Assembly: GCF_030272615.1 (NCBI RefSeq)
Contig: NC_081414.1
Coordinates: 308,803,164 to 308,867,163 of the forward strand
DNA from: Cryptomeria japonica
Lineage: Eukaryota > Streptophyta > Pinopsida > Cupressales > Cupressaceae
Length of the DNA stretch: 64,000 bases
Direction of reading: 5' to 3'
Within the stretch, counting starts at the first letter, position 1, and every line of letters begins with the position of its first letter. Of the stretch, positions 23,385 to 35,808 are shown piece after piece. Under the pieces are notes generated by a model. It worked only from the letters and a program-made list of their open reading frames with translations. It was not told the origin of the DNA and ran no database searches. A program made the position numbers and the translations under genes.

Positions 23385-25181
23385 TTAAGAAATAAGACAT
23401 ACCTCTTCATTTTCCAATATTTCTCTTGTCATAACTCCTTTAAATTTGTTTCCAATTATCTGATCTTCAGAATGATTCAATCTTACATACCGGGGTGTCT
23501 TAGTTTGTTGTTGTTCTTCAATTATTGTGGAATCTTCTGATGATACCGGGGTAATTGGATCTTCATTCTGTACTAGTGGATTCAGTACAGGTTCATTTGT
23601 CACAATTTCTATTGTCGATTCAGAGTCTATATACCTTAAAGTTCCTCTGAATTGTTCATCAATCCTTACATTTGTACTTTCAACAATTTTCTTGCAATCT
23701 TTTATTAAAACATCTATATGCCTTGCTCTTAGATGAATAACCAAGAAATATTCCTTCATCACTTCTAGGATCAAATTTGCCAATATACTCATCTCTTCTA
23801 ATATAACATTTACTTCCAAAAATTCTGAAATACTTAAGAGTAGGAGTATTACCAAACCATAGTTCATGAGGGGTCTTACCGGTTTCACCTTTGATGTGAA
23901 CTTTGTTGAATGTATAGACAATAGTGTTAACTGCCTCTCTCCAATATGCATGTGGTATATTTGCTTCTGATAACATACTTCTAGCTACATCCAAGATAGT
24001 TCTATTTTTCCTTTCAACAACTCCATTCTGCTGTGGTGTCTGAGGTGTTGATAATTGTCTTCTGATTCCATTCACTTCACAGAATGTATTAAAGTCCTTA
24101 GATGTGAATTCTCCTCCTTGATCTGATCTTAAACTTTTGATTTTCTTACCGGTTTCATTTTCTATAAGAAATGTAACCCAACACATTCTAGAATAATCAT
24201 AATAATTAGCATGAAATATCTATCACCTTGTAAGCTTCTAGTTCTAGTTGGACCACATAAATCAGTGTGAATTAAGTCAAGAGCATTATTGGATTTTTCT
24301 GGAATACTTTTGAAACTATCTCTAACTTGTTTTCCAAATTGACATTCCTTGAAAATTGTATTCTGAGGTTTCACAATTTTAGGTAGATCTCTAACTGCCT
24401 TAGAAGTACTAATTTTTACCATGCAATCAAAATTTACATGACATAGTCTCTTATGCCATAACCAACTTTTATCTATATGTGCAATTAAGCATGCCTTTTC
24501 ACTGTTATTCAAATGAAAGATATTGCCTCTAGTCTGATTATTGGTTGCAATTTCCAAACCAGTTCTATTCATGATTTTGCATTTTCCATTTTTAAATTGT
24601 AACTGAAATCTCTTCTCAACTAATTGACCAACACTTGAAAGATTATGCTTTAATCCTTCAACATAGTAGACATTGTCAGTGTTATGTTTACCATCAAGAG
24701 ATATTGAGCCCTTACCTTTGATTGAATAGGCTTTGTCATCTCCAAATCTTACTAAACCTCCATTGTATTCTTGAAAGCTCAAGAATTTACCTTTGTCTCC
24801 AGTCATATGATGTGAGCATCTTGAGTCAATAATCCATTCATCCTTTGTTTCAACTTTAGCTGCTAGGGCTTGTTCTACCAGTTGAGCAGTAGGTGTCGGT
24901 TGATCTTCTATTATAGCAAAAAAAACCCATCCATTGTCTACTAGATCCTCATCAGAATCATCAGTCACACCTTCATCAGCAATGTAACAAGATTTGTCTT
25001 TGTTCTTTTTAAATCTGTATCTCTGATATTCAGGATTAGGCTTGTATGTTCTTCTAGCTTCTTCTCTTAGTCTAGCATGTCTATCAGGGCATCTTGAAGC
25101 CATATGACCAATCTTATTGCAGTTAAAACATTTAAAGGGTGCTTTACCTTCATACTTACTTCCAATAGGACCTTTTGGCAT
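23385..25181 (-). pseudogene. Inner Copia zinc knuckle, protease and integrase, broken
   Basis: 25181-24162 carries the zinc knuckle CFNCNKIGHMASRCPD, the protease site WIIDSRCSHHMTGD (DSR instead of DSG, so probably inactive), the pre-integrase motif LWHKRLCHVNFD and the start of integrase (ALDLIHTDLCGP). 24186-23680 continues the integrase core (SDQGGEFTSKDF, TPQQNGVVERKN) in another frame. 23951-23385 has the C-terminal part and linker, again shifted. At least two frameshifts separate these pieces. Confidence 0.88.
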
Positions 25182-25265
25182 TTTCCTTGCAAATAGTGCT
25201 TCAAGCTCTTCAAGCTCTTCATTCTCCCTTCTGGATTCTTCAAGTTTCCTTGCATAAAAGGCTCT

Positions 25266-25960
25266 CTAGTCTGATTTTTCAAATGATGGAGTGAATGATG
25301 TTGATGCTTTAAAGGCCAAATCAGTCTTTATAGCAACAGGACCAAATTCCTCAATTTCAAAGGCTGAAATTTTTCCAATCAATGTATCCCTAGTTACTGA
25401 TGTATTAGGCATTGTTCTCAACTCATTTATAGCAGTAACCTTCATTTTATATGCTGGTGGCAAACCTCTTAAGATTTTTGAAACAATTTCATCCTCACTT
25501 AAGGTTCCTCCATAACAAATAATACCCAAACAATTTCATTTACTCTTTCCATAAAAGCAGAAATCCTTTCATCTTCTTCCATTTTCAAATGTTCCTACCT
25601 GACTCAGAAGCTTTCAAGTTTTGCCATTTTGACTGTAATATCTCCTTCATTCAGTTTTTCCAAATGATCACAAATAGATTTAGCAGTAGACCTATTTGAT
25701 AATCCCATGATTTGTTGATCTGATAATGCGCTCAAAAGTGCTTCTCTTGCTTTGCAATCATTCTCTTCATCTTTAGCTAAGGTAGTTGGAGTAGTCTAAC
25801 CAGCTACAGCAGCAGTATAACCATTCTTAGTAACTTCCTAGATGTCTTTACCAATGCAATTCAGATGTGTCTCCATTCTGATCTTCCATATCCCATAGTT
25901 GGTTCCATCAAGTTTAGGATTGTCCTTCCTGAAATAATTAGTAGATATTGGATCTCCTCA
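25266..25960 (-). pseudogene. gag: Inner Copia gag, broken
   Basis: From about 25960 down to 25530 one frame reads as a gag of the UBN2 type (NYGIWKIRMETHLNCIGKDI) with several TAG codons at places where Trp or Gln is expected. 25529-25266 continues it in a shifted frame (DEIVSKILRGLPPAYKMKVT). The zinc knuckle follows in the next piece. Confidence 0.75.
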
Positions 25961-25990
25961 AGTTGTTAAACTTCTGCAAAAGAGGACTAA

Positions 25991-26002
25991 GCTCTGATAC
26001 CA
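25991..26002 (-). other. Primer-binding site of the inner Copia element (initiator-Met tRNA)
   Basis: The plus strand reads gctctgatacca, so the minus strand reads TGGTATCAGAGC, the standard plant initiator-Met primer site, two bases from the 5' LTR. Confidence 0.92.
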
Positions 26003-26004
26003 AT

Positions 26005-27064
26005 TGTTAGGTCTCAGAGACAACTAAGAGGGGGGGCTGAATCAGTTGTCAAATAAATTCAAACCAAAAACTTATTAACCAACTTAATGCTTAATACCGG
26101 TAAACCAGTTAAGTATGTCGGTAGATAGTGTTAACAGTAAATTGCTACACCGATAAGGATTAATGCATGAAACATAAACATAAAGTCATCCACTACACAT
26201 GACACCAATATTTGTACGTGGAAACCTTGTAAGGGGAAAAACCACGGTGGGAAACCTTACCCATAATCATATGATACTACTGCTGATAGTAAGTGTACAT
26301 AAATGGGGTCTGCACATGCAAAAAGGCCAATAGCCTAGAGCTCACTGCTCAATCACAAAATGGGAGTCACACTGACTAAAATTGGATGGTTAAATCCAAT
26401 AGGAATGTATTGCACAAAATAGCATCTTCATATGCTGGATTTAGTATCGGTGTAATGCTGATATGCTTCTACAAAAACCTAACTTCACCTTCAAATGATG
26501 TCTTCGTGTATATCCCTACTTGATCTCGCATATACCTTCACTTAATTCTTTTTCACACTCCACACTTGATCTTACAAATAAGATCTTACATTTATACCAT
26601 ACCCTAAGACCAATTTTAGTAGGTTGGCTCTACAAGATATTACAATAAAAATATTTTACATACAATATAATATCTGATGCAATAACTAATTGAACATGTC
26701 AGCTTAATGCATTTATAACAATAATAAATCATTTCCATAGCATGCCATGCTGATCTGGAAAAGATAAACCTACCGATGTAACCCTAGATAACCTGGACCT
26801 ATTTGTCGGTAAAAGAAAATATGCAAATATGAATATACCAATGATTATTTATTCAAAATAAAGTTTCCACATGATGTCTTCGACATTACCAAGTGTCTTC
26901 CATATCATTCCAGGTAATGGTGAACAATATATCCTGCTGGTGAACCATATACCAGTAACTATTGCACAGTTTACTTGCTTGCCGGTGAATGTTGCTGGAT
27001 CTCCAAAGTAGGTGTACTCAATAGGTGCTGACATCAATGACAAAACCATACCAAAATACCAACA
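26005..27064 (-). repeat. 5' LTR of the inner Copia element
   Basis: 1060-bp direct repeat of 20425-21484. The plus strand begins TGTTAG and ends CCAACA. Confidence 0.93.
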
Positions 27065-27368
27065 GAACATGCTCATCTCTTCCATATACTGATCTGAGCT
27101 TATCCCACATTGCCTTTGCATCATTGCAGCCTTCTAGATCATTAAACTCTGAGTCGATCAATGCAGATGTTATTTCAATCATTGCTTGGATATGTTCTTG
27201 TTTTGTCTTTATCTCTTCCATTGTAAGAGGATAGGTGCTTGGTGTAACAAAATCATTCTCTAGATAGTATACAACATATTCTCCAACTCTTGATAGGTGC
27301 AACTTCATTCTTTTCTACCATGTAGAGAAACTTGACTTGTTCAGCTTCGGTGCATCCCTCTTGTACAT
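27065..27368 (-). pseudogene. gag: Outer Copia gag, N-terminal part cut by the inner element
   Basis: The likely ATG is at 27368. A TAG at about 27311 sits where a Trp is expected (FSTW-stop-KRMKLHL). The frame then runs through a gag_UBN2-like domain (ITSALIDSEFNDLEGCNDAK, MWDKLRSVYG) and stops at the inner element boundary, 27065. The missing part continues in the same sense from 20424 downward. Confidence 0.85.
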
Positions 27369-27418
27369 CTTTGGATCTTTAACTCAAGTGCCTTTAAACT
27401 TTTCTTGTGGAGTCCAAA

Positions 27419-27432
27419 GTTGTGATAACAAT
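27419..27432 (-). other. Degenerate primer-binding site of the outer Copia element
   Basis: On the plus strand gttgtgataaca lies two bases left of the 5' LTR and differs at three positions from gctctgatacca, the complement of the initiator-Met site seen in the other two Copia elements. Mutation after insertion is the simplest reading. Confidence 0.6.
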
Positions 27433-28967
27433 TGATAGTTCTGATACTAAATGTAAGTACAGATCCAATAGCCAACAAGATGAGAGGGGGGGGTGAATCA
27501 TACAAACTTAATCTTCCATAAAAACATCAGATCCAACCTCGGTAACATATACTTTAGTAATATAACCAAAATTGTTAAACATGCAAACTCAAAAGCATAT
27601 AAACATCATAAACCTCATAACATGATATTTAACATGGAAACCCAAATAGGAAAAACCACTGTGGGATTTCGAACCCACTAAGAAATATACTCTTCTAGAG
27701 TATTCTTGGTTAAAAGAAAATCCTATTAAAGATTACAAACACATTGCTAGATGTGACCCAGTTAAGGGATTTCCCTCAGATCTGTTAGGATCTTCACCTT
27801 GTTAGAAGTGACCTTGTTAAAGGATTTCAAACACTCAATCAAAATGTCACCTTGCTAGAGGGTTTTACAAATAAGACTGTTAAGTCCACTCGGTTAAGAG
27901 ATTTTCTATCACTTTAACAAAATAATAGTAATAAAAATCTATCTACAACTTCACATCTAAAATGCTAAAGAAGATTCTTATTTGTTCAATTCAATCTAGA
28001 CATAGAACTAATCTTGTCCATCTGCTGGGCTTCTATACTCTGTTATTCAAACAGGTCTTCAAGCTTTTGTGCTTGGTAATCACTATGTAGCATCCTTGTG
28101 CATACACTTTCCCGCATACATTGTTTATCAACAGTTCCCTATTTATAAACAATTAGCTAACCGCTTAATCTCCTTGATCACATTTCCCATGATCAATCAT
28201 AGCCATCAAATCTTCAAACTTTGACTAGGTTCAATGCATCTTTCGATCTGAAAATGTTTTACCCTGCCTTGGAACTTGCATACATTTATTGGAACTTGTG
28301 CTAGGGTATTGCGGTTCAATCTATGTTGTAGATCTTCATGTCGATCTTCCATTGCCATAGATTCATTAACAAACTTCATGCATGGCTTATCAATCATTTA
28401 ATCAGTTCCAGCTCATCAGCTTCCTTCATTAAATAACGTATGTAAACATTTAATGCATTCTGTTACAGCTTAGTTACAACTCGATAAATACTAAACTTCA
28501 CTCGGTAGACATTCCACCTTCATTAACCGATAGCGATAACCTTAGGGTTTACCAACTAGGTTCCTTAGGGTTTACCGACTAGGTTCTTTGCTTGATAACA
28601 TAGTATAGTATTAACCTTACAATTTACAACATATGTATGACGTTAAAACAATCTAATCATCATGATCTCATCATTGTCTAACTCGGTAATAGTTACCCAT
28701 TGAATACCTTATTCATCCCCATATTCATCATATTCTTTCTTGTGTCTTTTACCGACATCTTTATACTCTTCAAATCATACTTCTCAAGATATGGCAACAT
28801 CATACTAAATTAGAAAATCAATTTCTTGACATCAATGACAAAATAATAATATTAAGACAGTAAACATCCTTAATCAGTTATATCCATAATCATCAACAAC
28901 CTTCTCAATATCCTTATTGAAATGTCAACAATCTCCCATTGTCTATTATAATGCTAAATTGCCAACA
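27433..28967 (-). repeat. 5' LTR of the outer Copia element
   Basis: Direct repeat of 14592-16105, 1535 bp, ending CCAACA on the plus strand before the right AAAGC duplication. It contains a small duplication near 28540-28585 (two copies of ccttagggtttacc) that the other LTR lacks. Confidence 0.93.
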
Positions 28968-28972
28968 AAAGC
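28968..28972. repeat. Target-site duplication AAAGC (right copy)
   Basis: Matches 14587-14591. Confidence 0.9.
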
Positions 28973-30537
28973 AATGGGGCAGAAGTCAGCAAAAGTCTTA
29001 GTATCCTCTTTTTTAGGAATAATTGCAATCATTGTAGTATTAAGTTCTTTTAAAATTGACCTATTTCTCCTAGATTCCTTGAGAGCCAATAAAACATCAT
29101 TTCCCACAAAATCCCAACATTTTTGACAAAATAAAGGAGTAAAACCATCTAGTCCTGGGGCTTTATCCGGATTCATGGCAAAGACAGCACTCTTAACTTC
29201 TTCTAAGGAAAAGGGAGACATCAACATCTTATTGTCTTCCAAAGATACTAAAGGAGGAATATTAGATATAATATCATTGCTAAGATTTCCATTTTCTGAA
29301 GATAATAATGACTTAAAAAACCTAACTGCCTCTGAAGCAATGTCCTCTGGCTCTGTCAATAAATTCACATTCTAACACTGAATACAAGATATCCTATTCT
29401 TACATCTTTTAATCTTAGTTGAAGAATGAAAAAATTTCGTGTTCCTGTCACCATCTGAAAGCCATAACTCTCTAGATTTCTATCTCCAATAGATTTCCTC
29501 TCTAGCTAACACCTCCTCAAGCTACAATTTTAGTGACTTCAATTCATCAAAAACTTATGGCACCATACCATGTTGAAGCACATGAGTATTAAAACACTCA
29601 ATCATATCTTGAATCCTTTTTTTCTCCTAAAAAATGTTCTTAAAATGCGAGATATTCCATTCCCTAATATTCAATATCAAATAACTTAACTTCTTAGCAA
29701 TCTGAAACATACGGGACCCAGAACAAAAAGGAGTAGAATTCCACCATTTCATAAGCAGAGGCAAAAAGGAAGAATCCCTAAACCACATGGGCTCAAATTT
29801 AAATGGAGACTTAGAAGAAGCCCTATCCTCAATAACTGAAAGGGAAATTGGAAAATGATCAAAACCTGAGACCGGTAGAATAGAGGAAAAGAATTCAAAA
29901 TCTGAATCAATCTAATTCTCAGATAACAAAAACTGATCTAATCTCTCAGCAATCTAAGAAAAATCCCTTCTCATGTTTGTCCATGTAAAAACCCCATTTT
30001 GAGACTTACAATAAAAAAGGCTCATATCATAAATGAATTCCCCAAGGTCATCCATAATCCTCTTATTAGGGAAAACACCTCCTCTTTTCTCATCTAAATC
30101 AGTGATAGCATTAAAATCACCCCGAAGATAATAAAGGAACCATGTTTTAAGGGAGAAGAAATCCTCTTTAATTCACCCCATAACTTACTCTTCCCTTGAA
30201 TTCTTGATGGAGCATAAATGTTAAAAAGCCACAATTTAACCTTCGAAATCTTGCTTATAACTAAAGCCAACATCTAATTTGTAGCAGATGCCACTAACTG
30301 CACCTCAATATTATAATTATTCCAAAGCAGTGCCAAACCTCCTGAAGCACCACAAGCGGAAGAAGAAAGAAAATTCCACCTTCTCCAAGATGAAAAAACC
30401 AAATCAGCAGACTCCTTTGACAACTTTGTTTCTTGCAACATAAAAATATCACACTTAATTAAGTCCATTAGGGACTTAATTAAGCTTCTCTTGTTAGGGG
30501 CATTTAAGCCCCTAACATTCCAAGAAATAATTCTCAT
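28973..30537 (-). pseudogene. LINE 1 ORF2, 5' part: endonuclease and start of reverse transcriptase
   Basis: Begins at 30537 with MRIISWNVRGLNAPNKRSLI, the standard start of an apurinic-type endonuclease (EEP family), with the QETKLS motif further on. The middle (30273-29370) carries several stops and indels, but endonuclease-like and linker-like stretches can be followed. 29368-28973 has the N-terminal reverse transcriptase block, including NPDKAPGLDGFTPLFCQKCW and IAIIPKKEDTKTFADFCPI. The frame is then cut by the outer Copia insertion and continues at 14591. Confidence 0.85.
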
Positions 30538-30606
30538 TGTCCTCGATGGGAGGCTGAAGCTCCCCTCTTCCCATTAATTGGAGAATTTTTTTTCCCCAAA
30601 GAAACC

Positions 30607-32597
30607 TTACAAATTACATTTCACAACCCCTGATCTTGTCACAGGTGGACTAGTCACGAATCTTTTACTCCTCTTTCTTTTTACACTTACAGGAGTTAGG
30701 CATGTTTTCTTAGCCAAGAGAGACCGAATGCCTCCCTTGCCCACTAGCAGGAGAAAGGGACAAAGTTTTTTGAATTCCAGCATCAATTTCCATTTGAGTC
30801 TTAAGATTATTTGGAGGCCTACCTCTCCTAGGAGAAACCACCAATGGTGAAAAAACTGGAGTTTTTTGGACAATTGGTAAACTCTTGCATGACTTTGGAG
30901 AAGCCAGGATAAATGGATTATCTTCAAAATCCAACTCTGTTGTAGCCAAAACCGCAAAAAGATTAGCAGATGCAAAGATTGGAAGGGTCGAGTTTATACC
31001 CCCCAAATCATTCTCAATTGAACAAACAACTCTATCAGTAATACCCTCATCCATTTGATGTACATGATTGTTAAAAATATCATGTACTTGTTGAACCAGA
31101 TTCTCATCTGGCATAATAATAGGGACAACCTCTGATGGATTACTATTCCCTAAGGAAGATTCATTAGCCATATTAATTTCAACATTCAGAGGGGAATTAT
31201 TAGACACCAAATTCTTAATTTCCTGAACTAAAGAAGCATCATTAGGATAACCTATGGCAGGTACCTATTTAATAGTTTCCATATCAACCACTGCAATTTT
31301 ATCTAAATTCACATTCTTTGAAGAATCCAAAACCTCCTTTTGAGTGCATGAAGACAAATTGTCGTCCTTACCCTTTGTGTGATTATTTGGCATCTTAGGG
31401 CAATCTATCATCAATGGATGATCCACTCCATTCATCGAGGGATTACCATCCACTATACCCCCATTATTAGAAAATGTCTTCAGGAAAGACGGAAGTGAGA
31501 CCGAACCCAAAGTGTGATCATTTGGTTTCCTATAACTATGACACAATGTATTATTTTCAAGATTAATGTGACCTGTTTCTACCAATTTATGCAAAGAGAC
31601 ACTTCCACATCCTTCAATCGAAGGTCCCGCCGACAAACTATCTTTATTAAGGGTTTTAGGGATAGTCAACAACCTGCTGGTTTTTCTTAAAATCCATAAG
31701 TAAAGGAGCATCCAAAAGTAAAGGAGACTTAAGAAGCTCTGTATCTAATTTCTCAATTGATTGGTGCCAAATACCATCATGAGACTTGATATTACAAGTA
31801 CAGGGGCAAACATTGTTAGGGTTAATAAGAACACAAATTTTTACCAGAACCTCCCACTCCACAAAGTCCATTTTAGATGTTAAAAAAGTTCCAATAGAAT
31901 TTCCAATTTTCTCAAGAACATCTGGATCCATAAATTCAAAAGGAATTTTAGGTAAACCAAACCAGAAAGGGATAAGTTTCAAACTAGACCAAGAAGGAAC
32001 AAAAAATGGTTTCCAAGCTGCAATTGAAATTAAATGTTTTCCAAACCAATGATTCAAAGTTCTTAATACCTCATCTCTGAAAGAAGGAGAATCAAAGACA
32101 ATAATAAAAGCATTCACAGATAATAATTGAAAATAATGTATATCCCCCCATCTTTTCTGCAATTTATGATAAAGCTTTAACAAACTAATTTGATCACCCC
32201 AAATTTCCCCAGAAATAGCATTTGTATGCAAACAATTCGCTTTCTTGTCGACATAAGAACCTAAAAGATTGATACAAGGGATAGAAGCCCAAACCTGTGA
32301 TGAAGAAACCTTAGGCAGAACAAGATCAGAAGGAATTTTACTTACCTTTTCTAGACTAGCTTCCTTGAGGTTCACATTTACCTTATTTCCCACCTACTGT
32401 GAAGAAATAGAAACCCTAGCTGCAGTCTCCTTATTTCTCAAGCCAAAAACCCTAGCAAATGTTTGCTGATTGCCCAGATCCAAAGACCATTTCCTGAAAA
32501 ATCCCTTGAATTTCTTCTTAGAATTCCCATGATTCGCACCATTATTAAAATTCCCTTGAGTGAATCTCCTTCCATTGTTATTCTGCCTCCATGCCAT
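30607..32597 (-). pseudogene. LINE 1 ORF1 (DUF4283-type RNA-binding protein), broken
   Basis: The ATG at 32597 starts MAWRQNNNGRRFTQGNF, a basic Asn/Gly-rich N-terminus. After an in-frame TAG at about 32394 the same frame continues to 31656 with the DUF4283-like core (WGDIHYFQLLSVNAFIIVFD, then FWFGLPKIPFEFM). A frameshift near 31700 leads into a second frame (31711-31265 and 31210-30710, in register, separated by a stop). A last shift gives a basic C-terminus (KRKRSKRF) ending at 30607. I do not see an intact CCHC zinc knuckle. ORF1 proteins of plant LINEs bind the element RNA. Confidence 0.75.
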
Positions 32598-33620
32598 ACT
32601 GCGTTTATTCCTAAAGAAGCCTTGAAATTATTTTGAAGTTGGCTGAAAAACCTTGTTATTTCTGCTCCGGTTTACCTGTATCACCATGTCCTTCCATATG
32701 CCTTTCATGTAGACCCACTGCGGAACATGAGGCGGGTCTTCCTAGCCCACATCCGCCCATGAACCCAAATGTCCTCTATCAGCCATGTCCGATCACTATA
32801 TTCTCCTATCACTATATTATGTTGATTTGATGTTACCCCAACTAGGACAAATCATTGAAGTGAAGTGATGAAAATACAAGCAAGATCCACCTCAATAAAG
32901 GCTCCAATGTGCGTAGGTTTTAACTTGCCCCTACTGCTGCGAATAAGGACTGAGAACTGAATGAAATCTGCATATAGGTATCAAGATGCCACCCCAAACT
33001 GGTCGCCTATGGTGTAGAGATTGGAGAACAAATGCCAAGTCTATGAGCCCAAACGAACCTACTAAGGTTCCACCCCTGTAGCTGCTATGAACAAGTCTGA
33101 GAACATCGTCTTATCTACATTTAAATGCCCAAGAATTCCTTCCAAAATGGTCTGAAACCCAACAAGTGGACAATGCCTTTCTTCTCAGGCGATATTGATC
33201 AATCAAGATGCATCCAATGATGAAATCGAAGGGTTACAAGAAGGGGGGACTTATCACAATTCGATTTCTCCAAAACAAATAATATAGACACCAAATTGCC
33301 CTACAAATGGTCTCAAAGGTATCGCCCTAGCCACCTACAAATTTAGGAATCTCCTTATATGGAAATCAATGCACATATGGAATGATATGAATCAAATCAT
33401 GGAGGACCTAGTTCTGCAACTTTCTGATGACAACACAATCTATAGCTCCGATTTGTCTTCCAAGACTCTTCAATACATGATGCCTAGATGCCAAGGGAAT
33501 ATCGTTGTCTTGTCTTACCCAAGGATATGCATTCAACAAGGTAATCACTCCAAGTCTGAAAAATCTGAAATGCGATCAAGATCTGGGGATGGTCAAATTT
33601 ATTACATCACTTTATTAAAA
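32598..33620. other. LINE 1 5' flank and uncharacterised sequence
   Basis: The first one to two hundred bases may be the LINE 5' untranslated region. The rest (32860-33620) has near-normal GC content and looks repetitive in style, but I recognise no domain; the 84-codon frame at 33369-33623 has no motif. Confidence 0.4.
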
Positions 33621-35718
33621 TAAATCCTTTACATATAAACTTAAATTATGAATTAGTTTTAATAATGTAACTAAATTTTAATTTATAAAACAACTTCTGA
33701 TATAATTTTAATAATTTTAATAAATTTTCCTCTCTTTTGATTAACAAGGTTGGTTTTCTTTTTTAAAAGCATCTTAGAAATATAAATTTTAATAATATGA
33801 GTATTTATAAAACATACAACAAAATTAAATTTATAAAATAAAGAAATTTAAATTAATTTTAAAATATAACTTTAATTTAATTATACAAAATTTAATTTAA
33901 TTCAACAACAAACAATTTTTAATATGTAATTACTTTATTTTAAATAATCTAAGTATTAAATTATTTATAAAAAAAATTTGGGTCTTTTTGGTGGGTGGGG
34001 ACCCGTGGGCCCTGCATAGAATGTTTTATTTTACTTTATTAATATAATTATTTTTAAATTTATTTAAATATTTTTGTTTTCTTTAATTAAATCTCTATAT
34101 TTATTGAATATATTTATAACCTTTTTAAAATAGTGAATAATTGGATAATGCAGAAAGAAAGTTTCCAATGTAAGAATTTAAAGAATACGTATATTTGTAT
34201 TTATTTAAATTTTTTTTGAAAGAGAATACTAACTTATTGATCTTAAAAAGAAAGTAAGATATACAGATTTATTTAACAAAAGTAAATAAATCATTTATAT
34301 ATACATATATATTTTATTTTATTTTTAAAATTCTTTTTCTTAAAAAAAATAGAAAATAACGAGATTAAATAAAGTGAAGGGTTTCTAAAAGAAATGTGGA
34401 TTTAATTAATATTCACATTCATATGTACACACGTTTTTTTTAAAGAAAGCTAGTAACTTATTGATCTAAAAGAGGATAAGATATACACATCTATTTCATA
34501 CATGCACATATGTTTTCTCTATCAAAATTGGAAACAAAGAAGGGAATATGCATGTATATTTATTTTATCGAAATCTGAAAACAAAGAAGGAGATTTCTTT
34601 TGAAGAGGTATTATTTAACCCTCCCTCTTTATGGATTTAAACAAAATATCTAAATCTTTTTTCTTTTAAACTACATAAATTTTTCCGTAGAAAAAAATAA
34701 CATGCATGCAAATAAAAATCCCCCCTCCCCTCTTTTCTCATTTTTGAAAGAAAAACGTGCAAGTATGGAAAAAGGGAATTCGAATCTACAAGATGAACAA
34801 AGACCTTGTTTTTGAATCACACCTTGTTTTCCCAACTATCCTACTTCAATTCTTATATTGTGGCTTGGTAAAGATCTTCTCCAGAACCTCTAAAATCCTA
34901 TCTCATACTATGCAATATGTCTACAAAATTTCTCATTCAACTAAAATGATTTGAAGCAAATTTATTAAAAATTCAAAGACTACTTTTTCACATAAACAGT
35001 GAACTCCCTTTTTGAAAAATCTAGTATTCAATATATACAAAAAGAGAAGCATTGCCCACTACAAAAAGAAATAATATATTTAGAAATTCTTTTCCCAAAA
35101 TAATTCCATGCAAAATTATTATTGTCATATTCTATGACATATTCCTTATGGCTTGTCATAATGGGAGTTATGCTTGTCCATTGCATCCTCAAATTTAAAT
35201 TTGATATTTCTTTTTCCCTCTTATGGTTGTGTTATATTGCCATCTTTCCTTTTCATTTTCTCTACTTTCCATTCATAATTATTCTTGGTCAAGATTGGTC
35301 TCTCAAAGACAATAGAATCCATATGTTGAATAAATGGTCCTTGTACATAGCCTCTAATCAAACATTAATGCCCAAAAATTCCATATCTTATTTTGTAGCT
35401 ACTACATACCCCCACATTATATTTCTTGAATTGTAACTCATCAATATTCAATATGAAGTTATTGAGGATTTCTAGGAATAACAAGTTCACAAGCAAAAAT
35501 GGATGCTCCAACAACAAGACAAACAAGCCATACTTCCTAATTCAAAAAACTAAACCCATCTTTTGTGATCTTCAACTATCTCAACTTAACCTTAGAAGGT
35601 AAAAGTGTTTTTAGGATTGTATACATTTTTTATTGCATACAAGAACCTATAATATCTCAACCTTACTAATCCACCATCTAATTTTATTCAATCCCCAATG
35701 TCTAAATTTTTTCCACAC
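33621..35718. other. Strongly AT-rich sequence without a recognised gene
   Basis: Long A/T tracts with one short GC-rich island near 33985-34015. Open frames at 34757-34954 and 35122-35436 have no recognisable motif. No RNA gene or array seen. Confidence 0.5.
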
Positions 35719-35808
35719 TAATGGAGCGGACAAGGGGAATGGTTAGGCCAAAAATTCAAATTTTTTGGGTGGGAGATCTGGAGTAGCATCAGGACATCAG
35801 GTAGCCCT

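Larger units (their letters stand above)
20425..27064 (-). mobile_element. Inner Copia element (Ty1/Copia), inserted in the outer Copia gag
   Basis: LTRs 20425-21484 and 26005-27064 are each 1060 bp with TG/CA ends and align without gaps over the 300 bases I compared (from 20461), with 15 differences. Minus-strand order is 5' LTR, initiator-Met primer site, gag, protease, integrase, reverse transcriptase, RNase H, purine tract and 3' LTR. Total 6640 bp. It shares the LTR block of the outer element but is a separate family. Confidence 0.95.
14592..28967 (-). mobile_element. Outer Copia element (Ty1/Copia), inserted in LINE 1
   Basis: LTRs 14592-16105 and 27433-28967 are direct repeats with TG/CA ends; in 180 aligned bases (14881-15060) I count 7 differences. 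Minus-strand order is 5' LTR (28967-27433), a degenerate primer site, gag, protease, integrase, reverse transcriptase, RNase H, polypurine tract and 3' LTR, the Copia order. Without the inner insertion its length would be about 7.7 kb. The purine tract aaagggggagat followed by TGTTGG is typical of the Tork/TAR-like side of Copia, which is a tentative placement. Confidence 0.95.
11434..32600 (-). mobile_element. LINE 1: L1-type non-LTR retrotransposon, split by a 14.4-kb Copia nest
   Basis: Minus-strand order is ORF1 (32597 downward), endonuclease (30537 downward), reverse transcriptase start (to about 28973), then the insertion 14592-28967, then the rest of the reverse transcriptase, a zinc-binding domain and RNase H (14591 to 12072). 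The reading frame resumes in register across the insertion, and the 5-bp AAAGC duplication (14587-14591 and 28968-28972) shows the split is a clean insertion. The 3' end is placed near a T-rich stretch at 11408-11433 (an A-rich tail on the minus strand); the exact 5' end is uncertain. Confidence 0.85.

Noticed and set aside
25991-26002. Fragment of a tRNA gene
   Set aside because: Only the 12-base primer-binding complement is present, placed next to an LTR.
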